This document shows, in pieces, positions 25,728-33,501 of a stretch of DNA of 64,000 bases. Within the stretch, counting starts at the first letter, position 1, and each line of letters opens with the position of its first letter. Made by a program: the position numbers and the translations under genes. The notes under the pieces are model-generated. The model had not been told where the DNA came from and ran no database searches. It saw only the letters and a list, made by a program, of their open reading frames with translations. The stretch covers positions 62,001 through 126,000 of the forward strand of contig NZ_MSGO01000005.1 of the NCBI RefSeq assembly GCF_001929375.1, written 5' to 3'. Source of the DNA: Actinomyces oris (GTDB lineage: Bacteria > Actinomycetota > Actinomycetes > Actinomycetales > Actinomycetaceae).

Positions 25728-27169
25728 GAGGCTGGGTCGACCTCACTGCCGTCCTGGCCACCGGCCTGCGAGCAGGCCGCAGCCGGGCTGACGGTGATCC
25801 GTGGGGCGGCGTCGGCGGTGGGCGGCTGCCAGGTGGCGGCGTCGGCCTCGACCTGCTCGCCGGAGCGGATGTCCTTGACCGAGTCGGGGGCTCCGTCGGC
25901 GCCGGGGAACCACACGAAGGGGATGGATCGTTTGTCCGCGGCCTTGATCTGCTTGCCGAACTTGGCGGCGCTGGGGGCCACGTCGGCGCTGATGCCGCGG
26001 GCGCGCAGCGTGTCGGCGATGGCGTCGGAGGCGCAGCGGTGGGCCTCGTCGGTGACGGCCACGAGCACCGCCGTGGGCACGGAGCGGCTGACCTCCACGA
26101 GCCCCTCACCGATGACGCGGGCCAGGAGCCGGGACAGGCCGATGGAGATGCCCACACCGGGGAAGGTGCGCTTGCCGTTGGTGGCCAGGGAGTCGTAGCG
26201 GCCCCCGGAGCACACTGAACCGAGGTCCTCGTGACCGGCCATGAAGGACTCGTAGACCGTGCCGGTGTAGTAGTCCAGCCCGCGAGCGATCTTGAGGTCG
26301 GCGATGACGGCGCCGGGGCGGCGGCGTCCGGTGGCCTCAAGCAGGACGGTCAGCTCGGCCAGGCCCTTGTTGAGGAGCTCGGTGGGCTCGGCGCCGGCCA
26401 GCGCCCGCAGGACCTGATCGGAGACGTCCTTGCCATCGGTGCCGGTGATGGTGGCGAGCCTGAGGGCCTGCGCCGCCTGCTGCGCGCTGACGCCGACGCT
26501 CTGGGTGAGCTCGGCGGCCACCTTCTCGGGGCCGATCTTGTCGAGCTTGTCGACCACGCGCAGGACCTCGATGAGCCGGTCCGGGTCGATACCGATCGAC
26601 TGGTAGAAGCCCTGAGCGACCTTGCGGTTGGAGACGTGGATGGTGACCGCGGGAACCGGCAGGGAGCTGAGCGCCTCATGCATGATGAGGGGGACCTCGA
26701 CGTCGTGGTGGAGCGGCAGAGCACCGTCACCGACGATGTCGATATCGGCCTGGATGAACTCGCGGAAACGCCCTTCCTGGGGCCGCTCCCCGCGCCAGAC
26801 CTTCTGAATCTGGTAGCGCTTGAACGGGAAGGTCAGCAGCCCGGCATTGTCCACGACGTAGCGGGCGAAGGGGACGGTCAGGTCGAAGTGGAGCCCCAGC
26901 TGCTTGCGCGGATCCGTCTCGGACTCGGCGTCGGCGGGATCGGCCTGAAGGCGGCTGAGCAGGTAGACCTCCTTGGAGGTCTCACCCTTCCTCGTCAGCT
27001 CGCTCAGCGGCTCGACGGCGCGGGTCTGGATGCCGCTGAAGCCGTGGAGCTCGAAGGTGCGGCGCAGGATGTCGACGAAGTACTGCTCGACGATGTGGCC
27101 CGCGGGGAGCCACTCGGGGAAGCCGGACAGTGAGGAGAGAGCTTGTCGTACCTGTGCCATGGTCCGCAT
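25724..27169 (-). CDS. hisS: Histidyl-tRNA synthetase
   Basis: Charges tRNA-His; 481 residues. The class II core has GFPEWLPAGHIVEQ, LHFDLTVPFARYV, motif 2 around RYQIQKVWRGERPQEGRFREF, QADIDIVG, the His-specific block ARGLDYYTGTVYE, and motif 3 GGRYDSL with VGISIGLSRL. The anticodon-binding domain is VLVAVTDEAHRCASDAI. A tail of about 50 residues rich in Ala and Pro follows the usual end. An ATG three codons in (27160) is an equally good start; neither has a clear Shine-Dalgarno. The last four bases are shared with the dynamin gene (25724-25727). In other actinobacteria hisS follows the MBL-fold gene, as here. Confidence 0.96.
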   Translation of the reverse strand: MRTMAQVRQALSSLSGFPEWLPAGHIVEQYFVDILRRTFELHGFSGIQTRAVEPLSELTRKGETSKEVYLLSRLQADPADAESETDPRKQLGLHFDLTVPFARYVVDNAGLLTFPFKRYQIQKVWRGERPQEGRFREFIQADIDIVGDGALPLHHDVEVPLIMHEALSSLPVPAVTIHVSNRKVAQGFYQSIGIDPDRLIEVLRVVDKLDKIGPEKVAAELTQSVGVSAQQAAQALRLATITGTDGKDVSDQVLRALAGAEPTELLNKGLAELTVLLEATGRRRPGAVIADLKIARGLDYYTGTVYESFMAGHEDLGSVCSGGRYDSLATNGKRTFPGVGISIGLSRLLARVIGEGLVEVSRSVPTAVLVAVTDEAHRCASDAIADTLRARGISADVAPSAAKFGKQIKAADKRSIPFVWFPGADGAPDSVKDIRSGEQVEADAATWQPPTADAAPRITVSPAAACSQAGGQDGSEVDPAS

Positions 27170-27220
27170 TGTGTCATGACGGGCAGTGAGCCTGCGCGTC
27201 GCCGTCGGGCCCTGCCGCCA

Positions 27221-28036
27221 TCAGGCCTTGAGGTCTCCCCCACGGATCTTGGCCTCGGCGAGGTAGGGGTTGCCGTGGTGCTCGTGCTCCATGGTGGTCA
27301 CTGCACCGTGCCCGGGCAGCAGGATGGTGGCCGGGTCGACGGCGTTGGCCAGGAAGCGCAGGGTGGCGAGCATCTGCACCTGGTCCCCGCCGGGCAGATC
27401 GGTGCGTCCCACGGATCCCTTGAAGATGACGTCCCCGTCGAGTGCCATGAGGTAGGTGTGCTCCTCGTCAACGGCGGAGGGATCGTCCTCGATGACCTCG
27501 GCCTCGTAGAGCAGGGCGTTGTCGGCCAGGCGGGCCTCGAAGAAGAACAGCGCGGAGCCCTCCGAGTGCCCCGGAGCGGGGACCGCGCGCAGCGCGATGC
27601 CGGGGACCAGCTCAATGGCCTGGGAGAAGCCGTCTGCCGGGAAGAGACGGATGTCGGCGGGCTGCTTCCACTCGCTGCCTGCCATGTCGGTGAAGCTCAT
27701 GCCGTTGGCGCTGATACCGGTGGTGATGTCGGGCTCCTCGAGCCGGTAGCGGTCGCGCTCGGGGATGTAGACCGGCACGTCGACGGCGTCGTCACTGGTG
27801 AGCAGGCCCTCGGCGTGGGCGGCCTCAATGAGCGCCTGGCTGTCCCACACGTGGTCGGCGTGACCGTGGGTGAGCAGGATGGCGCTCAGGGTGAGCCGAT
27901 GGGAGCGAAGCAGGGCCATGGCGCCCCGCACGGAGCCGGCTCCGGGGTCGACGACGAGGGCGGGCTCGCCCGGGCCTGCGGCCAGGACGTAGCAGTTGGC
28001 TGCGAACACGGGTGCGATGGTGCGCTCCAAGATCAT
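27221..28036 (-). CDS. Metallo-beta-lactamase-fold hydrolase (glyoxalase II-like)
   Basis: 271 residues. Metal ligands: THGHADH motif, APGHSEGS and the late LPGHG histidine; aspartates in VVDPGAGS and VGRTDLPGG. The layout is that of glyoxalase II/YcbL-like hydrolases, which cleave thioesters. There is no signal peptide. A stretch around residues 85-165 (PVYIPERDRYRLEEPDIT and onward) is longer than in the smallest family members. It holds the conserved actinobacterial position between relA and hisS, although the peptidyl-prolyl isomerase usually found alongside is absent. The ATG at 28036 has GGGAGG only one base away, so the true start could also be internal. Confidence 0.88.
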   Translation of the reverse strand: MILERTIAPVFAANCYVLAAGPGEPALVVDPGAGSVRGAMALLRSHRLTLSAILLTHGHADHVWDSQALIEAAHAEGLLTSDDAVDVPVYIPERDRYRLEEPDITTGISANGMSFTDMAGSEWKQPADIRLFPADGFSQAIELVPGIALRAVPAPGHSEGSALFFFEARLADNALLYEAEVIEDDPSAVDEEHTYLMALDGDVIFKGSVGRTDLPGGDQVQMLATLRFLANAVDPATILLPGHGAVTTMEHEHHGNPYLAEAKIRGGDLKA

Positions 28037-28043
28037 GCCTCCC

Positions 28044-28075
28044 ACCCTACTTGGGTCACCTGGGAGCAGTGTCAA
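28044..28075 (-). promoter_or_regulatory. Candidate promoter of the MBL-fold gene
   Basis: A consensus -35 TTGACA (28070-28075 on minus) is followed by TAGGGT (28044-28049), but the spacer is 20 bp. If real, the mRNA would begin at or within a base or two of the ATG. The -35 is strong, the pairing doubtful. Confidence 0.3.
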
Positions 28076-28116
28076 TTCGGTAAAAGCGCTGCCCAGGTCC
28101 ACAGGACCCGACTGAC

Positions 28117-29730
28117 TCACCGAAGGTGAAGCCTCCTCCCCCACCAGTGCCCAATGAGCCAGCGGTCGTGGCTGGCCACGATGAGCGTGCCCGTCCATGT
28201 CCTCAGGGCGGCTTCGAGCATCTCGAGGGCGTCCAGGTCCAGGTAGTTCGTGGGCTCGTCGACGACGAGCACCTCGGGCCCAGCAGCAGCGGCCAGGGCC
28301 AGCTGGACGCGGCGCTGGTTGCCGTCGGAGAGCTCGCTGATGGGACGGTTCCACAGGCGCGGGTGCAGAGCCCCCCGGCCACGGTCCCCGATCCCCTCGG
28401 TCCACACGTCCTCATCCACCCCAGGGTCGCCGAGACGCGGCAGGTGCTGGGGTATCCAGAACACCGAGCCGGATACCGTGAGGCTGCCGACGGAGTCCTC
28501 CGTGGGTGCTGACCGCCTACCCATCCAGGTCAGAAGCGTGGACTTCCCGCTCCCATTGGCGCCGGTGACCAGCAGGTGCTCGCCCGTCATGACGTCGACC
28601 GTGACCGGTGCAAGGCGCCCGGGTACGGCAGCCGACCGGGCCGATACCGCCATCCCTGTTCGCGGCGCCGGTTCAGTCAGGCCCAGCTGCAGGTCGTAGG
28701 AGCGGGGCCTGCGCACCTCGGTACTGGCGAGCGCCTCCAGCCGACGGTCGTCCTGCGTCTGGCGCCGGGTGGAGACGCGCTGGGCGCGGTCGGCGTAGAA
28801 CTTCCGGGCTATGCGGGCCTCGGTCCGGGGCGCTGCCCCGCTGTGCCCAACGATCTCGGAGTCGCGACGGTGACGCGCGAGCTTGCGCCGCTGCTCCTGC
28901 TGCCGCTGGTGAAGACTGTGGTGGGACGACCTGGCGTGCGCCTTCTCCACGAGGTAGTCGCTGTATCGCCCCGCGCACCGGTAGGCACCCATGGGGCCGC
29001 TGTCCCCGGAGGCGGTGGCGAGCGCCTGCCACGGCGCTGTGTCGAGGTCGACGACGGCGGTGGCCACCTCGTCAATGAAGGCACGATCGTGAGAGGAGAA
29101 CAGGACCGGTCCGGGCCATGACGCCATCATCTCGCTCAGGTAGCTACTGCCACCGGCATCCAGGTGGTTGGTGGGCTCGTCGAGCACCAGCGCCTGACCG
29201 GCTGAAAGAAGCAGAGCGGCGATCTCCAGCCTCCCCCGTTGGCCCGGCGACAGGGAGGAGACGAGGCGGCCTGTATCCACGCGCCCCAGTCCCAGCCCGG
29301 CGAGCGCCTCAGCCCGTCGAGCCGGCAGGTTCCAGGCGTCGAGCGACTCAAGCCGGGTCAGCAACGAGTCGTACTCCTCGGCGAGGGAGCCGGTTTCAGC
29401 TCCGGCCTGGGCAATGGCCTCGCTCATGCGCTCGAAACGATCAAGCGCTTCCAGGGTCTCAGCGCAGACGGCGTCGAGGTAGCCCTCGATCGACGTGGCA
29501 GTCGACTCCTCCGAGTCGGCCGCCGGCGGGCCATGCTGCTCGGGAATGCTGACAGTCCCGTGGTCAGGCGACAGCTCGCCGGTGGCCAGGCGCAGGAGCG
29601 TGGACTTCCCCGATCCGTTGGGGCCGACGACGCAGACGCGTTCGTCATCGGAGACCGTAAGGTTGATGCTCTCCAGCAAGGGGGCGGAGGTGTAGGAGAA
29701 GCTGACATGGGAGAAACTGATCGCAGGCAT
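28117..29730 (-). CDS. ABC-F family ATPase (ribosome-associated, possible antibiotic-resistance type)
   Basis: 537 residues with two ABC domains on one chain and no membrane segment. Domain 1: Walker A GPNGSGKST, signature LSPGQRGRLE, Walker B LVLDEPTNHLD. A basic linker rich in Arg, His and Gln follows (about 235-310). Domain 2: GANGSGKST, signature LSDGNQRRVQ, VLVVDEPTNYLD. ABC-F proteins act on the ribosomal E site, either as translation factors or by dislodging antibiotics; which applies here cannot be told from sequence. The ATG at 29730 has AAGGA at good spacing. Finding a TipAS regulator 2 kb away fits a drug-response role but proves nothing. Confidence 0.88.
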   Translation of the reverse strand: MPAISFSHVSFSYTSAPLLESINLTVSDDERVCVVGPNGSGKSTLLRLATGELSPDHGTVSIPEQHGPPAADSEESTATSIEGYLDAVCAETLEALDRFERMSEAIAQAGAETGSLAEEYDSLLTRLESLDAWNLPARRAEALAGLGLGRVDTGRLVSSLSPGQRGRLEIAALLLSAGQALVLDEPTNHLDAGGSSYLSEMMASWPGPVLFSSHDRAFIDEVATAVVDLDTAPWQALATASGDSGPMGAYRCAGRYSDYLVEKAHARSSHHSLHQRQQEQRRKLARHRRDSEIVGHSGAAPRTEARIARKFYADRAQRVSTRRQTQDDRRLEALASTEVRRPRSYDLQLGLTEPAPRTGMAVSARSAAVPGRLAPVTVDVMTGEHLLVTGANGSGKSTLLTWMGRRSAPTEDSVGSLTVSGSVFWIPQHLPRLGDPGVDEDVWTEGIGDRGRGALHPRLWNRPISELSDGNQRRVQLALAAAAGPEVLVVDEPTNYLDLDALEMLEAALRTWTGTLIVASHDRWLIGHWWGRRLHLR

Positions 29731-30039
29731 GACTCGTCCTTGGCATGAGGCGGTGGGGGCACAGGGGCGAGTCACGCGAGCATGGTCACATGCTAACAGC
29801 GCCAGCCGTCGACGAGGCCTGGGGAACCGACACCGGCCCGCTCGTGAGGGGCATCGGCGCTCAACGAATCAACTGAAATCAGTGGGGCGAAGGATGGTGA
29901 ATGCTGCCGGCGGGAACGTAGACTTTCGGCACTGCCGTCCTCCGACAGCACCTCACCACCACCCGGCTTGACAGCCGGGCGCGAACGGAACGGAGCGGTC
30001 ACGCCGCTCCCTCCCCGTCAACCCATGAAGGAGCATCCC
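29731..30039. promoter_or_regulatory. Divergent promoter region between ABC-F and DUF349 genes
   Basis: 309 bp without a gene. It is locally AT-richer near 29860-29935 and contains the short dyad ACTGA-AA-TCAGT (29872-29883) and a plus-strand TAGACT (29919-29924) that could be the -10 for the DUF349 gene, giving a leader of about 110 nt. No clear -35 on either strand. Confidence 0.35.
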
Positions 30040-31725
30040 GTGACTGAGCGGAACCAGCCCGACAACCGGTCTGACAACCAGCCCGAGGCTGAGCAGACCA
30101 TCCAGCCGACCGACCTGAACGAGTCGGCAGCGCCCAGCCCGACGGAGCAGGTACCAACGGCCGACGCATCCCCCGCCGATCCCGCGGTTGAGGCCGTTGC
30201 GTCAGCGGAGACCAGCACCCCACAGACACAGGCCGACATCGAGTCCTCCAAGGAGCCCGCGCCCGGCGAGCCCGCGGACCAGCGCGTCGAGCAGCCCACA
30301 GCGACGTCCTCTGACGAGCCAGCATCCCCCGCCTCCAAGGAGCCCGCCCAGACCGAGCAGCCGACAGAGAAGGTTCAGGCCGCCGAGGCCACCCCGGAGG
30401 ACGCCACGCCGACCCCGACCGAGGTTCCCGCCCCCGCGGCGGCTTCCACGGCGCCCGCCGAGCCGGCTGTCGACCCGCAGGAGGCCATGGACGCCGCCAA
30501 GTGGGGGCGCGTGGACGGTGAGGGCCGGGTCTACGTCCAGGACGACGGCGCCGAGCGCGAGGTCGGCCAGTTCCCCGATGCTCCGATCGCCGAGGCCATG
30601 GCCTTCTACGTGCGCCGCTACCTGGACCTCAAGGCGACCATCGACCTGTTCGCAACCCGTCTGCCTCAGCTCAGCGTCCGTGAGATCGACTCGACCCTGT
30701 CGTCGATCACCGAGTCCCTGACCGAGCCGGCCGCCGTCGGCGATCTGGAGGGGCTGAGGGCCCGTTTCGCCGCGCTCAAGACCGTGGCCGCCGAGCGGCG
30801 CGAGGCCGTCTCCGCCGAGCGCGCGGCCGCCAAGGAGCAGGCCCTCAAGGAGCGCACGGCGATCGTCGAGCGCGCTGAGGCCATTGCCGAGCAGGACCCG
30901 GCTCGCACGCAGTGGAAGAACTCCGGTGCCGAGCTGCGTGAGCTGCTCGAGTCCTGGAAGGCTGCGCAGCGGCGTGGGCCGCGCCTGGACCGTCCCACCG
31001 AGGACGGGTTGTGGAAGCGCTTCTCCCACGCGCGCACCACCTTCGACCGTCACCGCCGCCAGTTCTTCAGCGAGCTGGACGCCAAGCAGGCGCAGGTGCG
31101 GGCCGCCAAGGAGGCGCTCATCAAGCGCGCCGAGGAGATGCAGACCTCCACCGACTGGGCCGGAACCTCCGCGAAGTACCGTGACCTGCTGGCCGAGTGG
31201 AAGAAGGCCGGACGCGCCTCCCGCAAGGAGGACGACGCCCTGTGGGCCCGTTTCCGGGCCGCCCAGCAGGTCTTCTACGACGCCCGCCGTGCCAAGGACG
31301 AGGCCGTCGACGCCGAGTTCGCCGAGAACCTCAAGGTCAAGGAGGCGCTGGTGGCCAAGGCCGAGGCGCTTCTGCCCATCAAGGACATCAAGGCCGCCAA
31401 GAAGGCCCTGCGCCCCATTCAGGACGCCTGGGAGGAGGCCGGGCGGGTCCCGCGCGGCGCCGTGCGTCGCATTGAGGGCCGCATGCGCGCCGTCGAGGAC
31501 GCGATCCGTGAGGCCGAGAACGCCGAGTGGCGCCGCACCGACCCGGAGACCAAGGCCCGCGCCGAGGGCCTGGCCGGTCAGCTCCAGGACGCGATCGCCG
31601 GGCTGGAGAAGGACCTGGCTGCCGCCCAGGCCGCCGGTGACGCCAAGAAGATCGCCGAGGCCGAGGCCGCACTGACGGCTCGCCGGGCCTGGCTCGAGCA
31701 GGTGCTGCGCTCGGCCAAGGCCTGA
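30040..31725 (+). CDS. DUF349-repeat protein with acidic/proline-rich N-terminus
   Basis: 561 residues. The first 140 or so are low-complexity (Glu, Pro, Ala, Thr, Gln) and probably disordered. The rest is helical and coiled-coil-like, with repeated DUF349 signatures of the form W..fr.a...f..r: LWKRFSHARTTFDRHRRQFF, LWARFRAAQQVFYDARR, and KARAEGLAGQLQDAIAGLE at the end. It is cytosolic and of unknown molecular function; homologues sit near relA in other actinobacteria. The GTG at 30040 is chosen because AAGGAG lies exactly 6 nt upstream; the ATG at 30025 overlaps that ribosome binding site. A terminator follows directly. Confidence 0.85.
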   Translation: MTERNQPDNRSDNQPEAEQTIQPTDLNESAAPSPTEQVPTADASPADPAVEAVASAETSTPQTQADIESSKEPAPGEPADQRVEQPTATSSDEPASPASKEPAQTEQPTEKVQAAEATPEDATPTPTEVPAPAAASTAPAEPAVDPQEAMDAAKWGRVDGEGRVYVQDDGAEREVGQFPDAPIAEAMAFYVRRYLDLKATIDLFATRLPQLSVREIDSTLSSITESLTEPAAVGDLEGLRARFAALKTVAAERREAVSAERAAAKEQALKERTAIVERAEAIAEQDPARTQWKNSGAELRELLESWKAAQRRGPRLDRPTEDGLWKRFSHARTTFDRHRRQFFSELDAKQAQVRAAKEALIKRAEEMQTSTDWAGTSAKYRDLLAEWKKAGRASRKEDDALWARFRAAQQVFYDARRAKDEAVDAEFAENLKVKEALVAKAEALLPIKDIKAAKKALRPIQDAWEEAGRVPRGAVRRIEGRMRAVEDAIREAENAEWRRTDPETKARAEGLAGQLQDAIAGLEKDLAAAQAAGDAKKIAEAEAALTARRAWLEQVLRSAKA

Positions 31726-31766
31726 GCCGAGCACATTCCGCTCAGCTCTGAGACTGAAGGAGCACC

Positions 31767-31810
31767 TGAGGCGGGGTCGACACCACCCACCGGTGTCGAT
31801 TCCCGCCTCA
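31767..31810. terminator. Terminator between convergent DUF349 and MerR genes
   Basis: A long, nearly perfect inverted repeat: TGAGGCGGGGTCGACACC pairs with GGTGTCGATTCCCGCCTCA around a 7-nt loop. It lies between two convergent stop codons, so it probably works in both directions. Confidence 0.8.
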
Positions 31811-31844
31811 CGTCTCGTCCTGGCGTCCCGGGTCCGGAGCTCCG

Positions 31845-32717
31845 CTACTCCCAGGTGGCGGTCGCGGGATCCACTCCCTCGGACCTGGCGCAGACGTCGA
31901 TGACGTCCTTGAGCCAGGCCGCCAGGCCCGGTGCACGCTTGTCGTAGTAGCGGGCATAACGTTCGTCCGCCACATAGCTGCGGGCGATGATGACCTGCTT
32001 GGAGGGGGAGACCTCGAACCACCGGTTGAGATCCTTGCGGTGCCACCGCGCCAGGGCATTGGCCTCGGGGCTGCCCGGTTCGACGCCGCTGCGCATCGCC
32101 TCGGCAAGCGCGGTCTCCAGAGTGACAGTCTCCTCGTGCGCCTGCTCCCAGTCGGCGCGCGACATCCGGGCCTTGCGCCGGGCCGACTCGGCCCACTCCT
32201 CCGTGTCACCCCACCGGGCACGGGCCTCCTCGAGATAAACAGGGTCCCAGTCGGTCCCCCAGATCTCCGCCGTCTCAGCCAGGGAGAGCCTGCCCCCCAG
32301 CTGCTGCATCTCCAGGATCGTGTCGATGGCGGTGAGCATCTGCTGCAGGCGGGAGACCTGTCCTTGCAGCAGCTCGCGCTGACGGCGCAGGTGCGTGATC
32401 GCGTCAGCACCCGGCTCATCAAGGACCGTCTTGATATCGGTCAGGTTCATGCCGGTCTGCCGGTAGACGAGGACCTGCTGGAGGCGCATGATGTCCGCCT
32501 CGCCGTAGAGCCGGTAGCCGGCGGCACTGCGTCGGGATGGATGCACCAGACCGGTCTCGTCCCAGTGGTGCAGCGCCCGGACACTGACGCCCAGAAGCGT
32601 TGAGACCTCACCGACCGTCATGGCGATGTCCGCATCTTTGGACACGGCGTCAACCGCGGTCCCGGCTGCCGTGCCACGCCTCCCGACTCCCGCATGACGC
32701 TGCTGAGAATCCTTCAC
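31845..32717 (-). CDS. MerR-family regulator with TipAS ligand-binding domain
   Basis: 290 residues. After a 32-residue N-terminal extension comes the MerR winged helix (MTVGEVSTLLGVSVRALHHW, RSAAGYRLYGEADI). Then there is a dimerisation coiled coil (HLRRQRELLQGQVSRLQ) and a TipAS domain (about 165-290: ARWGDTEEWAESARR, WHRKDLNRWFEV, YVADERYARYYDKRAPGLAAWL). TipAS domains capture drugs. In Streptomyces TipA a cysteine binds thiopeptides; here the only cysteine is near the C-terminus, outside the pocket segment, so a different ligand is likely. The GTG at 32717 has AAGGAG 5 nt upstream; the ATG at residue 33 is an alternative. No target gene is divergent from it, though the ABC-F gene is close. 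Confidence 0.88.
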   Translation of the reverse strand: MKDSQQRHAGVGRRGTAAGTAVDAVSKDADIAMTVGEVSTLLGVSVRALHHWDETGLVHPSRRSAAGYRLYGEADIMRLQQVLVYRQTGMNLTDIKTVLDEPGADAITHLRRQRELLQGQVSRLQQMLTAIDTILEMQQLGGRLSLAETAEIWGTDWDPVYLEEARARWGDTEEWAESARRKARMSRADWEQAHEETVTLETALAEAMRSGVEPGSPEANALARWHRKDLNRWFEVSPSKQVIIARSYVADERYARYYDKRAPGLAAWLKDVIDVCARSEGVDPATATWE

Positions 32718-32886
32718 CCTGTCTCCTTCCTCAGTACTCGCTCCGGCAGGCAGGTGCCCTCGCGCGTGCCGTCCACCGTGGAGCCTCCCGCCACGTGAGG
32801 GTCAACTCCTCGCGGTCACCACGAGGTTATCCACAGGCGGCCGGTTCACTATGGCGCCGGCGGCCGGTTGACGTCCACGATGGCAT

Positions 32887-33483
32887 ATGACTCATTTCGT
32901 CCCAGTACCCGGCCACGCCGCCGTGGCCCACCTGTCCGCCCGCCCACTCTCCCCCGTCCTGGGCACGCTTCCGCCCCAGGACATGGAGGTACTCAGGTGC
33001 GCCGGGCTCGACACCCGGTTGCTGGTCAACATCCTGGGCAACCTGCAACCGGCCGACACTCTGCGCTCGACCGAGGGACGTATGCGGGCCATTGCCGCTG
33101 CGCTGCCCTGCCGGGGTGTGCTTCTGGCGAGCACCGCCCTGTGGGTGCACGTCGGCGGGCCCCCGCCCGATTCCCTGGAGGTGAGCCTGCCCGGAGGCCG
33201 TCGAAGTCGACTGCCCTACCTGGTGACCAGACGAGGCAGGCTGCCCCACTGCGACACGACCGTGATCGGTGGTATCACCTGCGCCACGATCGCCCGGGCC
33301 GCCGTCGACATCGCCCGTCTGGGGCCACCGGTGCAGGCAGTGCAGGCCATCATGGCGGCCCGCGATCACGGAGTGAGCCGAGTCCGTCTCCTGCTCACGC
33401 TCAACCACTGCCGCGGGGCTGCCAGCAGAGGCTGCCCGCGGGCGCAGCACATCATCGAGGAGGTCATGGCCGGCGCGTCGTAG
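32887..33483 (+). CDS. AbiEi-antitoxin-like protein without nuclease domain
   Basis: 198 residues. The order GVLLASTALWVHVGGPPPDS, then a basic RRSRLPYLVTRRGRLPH, GITCATIARAAVDIARLG and AIMAARDHGVSRVRLLLTL resembles actinobacterial proteins annotated as AbiEi-family or type IV toxin-antitoxin antitoxin domain proteins. Many relatives carry a C-terminal DUF559-like endonuclease; it is absent here. No AbiEii-type toxin lies beside it, so it is an orphan. The start at 32887 has no clear ribosome binding site. Family call is moderate and function unknown. Confidence 0.6.
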   Translation: MTHFVPVPGHAAVAHLSARPLSPVLGTLPPQDMEVLRCAGLDTRLLVNILGNLQPADTLRSTEGRMRAIAAALPCRGVLLASTALWVHVGGPPPDSLEVSLPGGRRSRLPYLVTRRGRLPHCDTTVIGGITCATIARAAVDIARLGPPVQAVQAIMAARDHGVSRVRLLLTLNHCRGAASRGCPRAQHIIEEVMAGAS

Positions 33484-33501
33484 CCGGCTCCCAGGATCTG
33501 C

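Noticed and set aside
28117-29730. ABC importer or exporter ATPase
   Set aside because: Both ATPase domains are on one soluble chain with a basic linker and no permease gene adjacent, which is the ABC-F layout.
32827-32835. Single perfect DnaA box TTATCCACA
   Set aside because: Only one copy, with no cluster, no AT-rich unwinding region and no dnaA or dnaN nearby. One chance hit is not surprising in 64 kb, so no origin is called.
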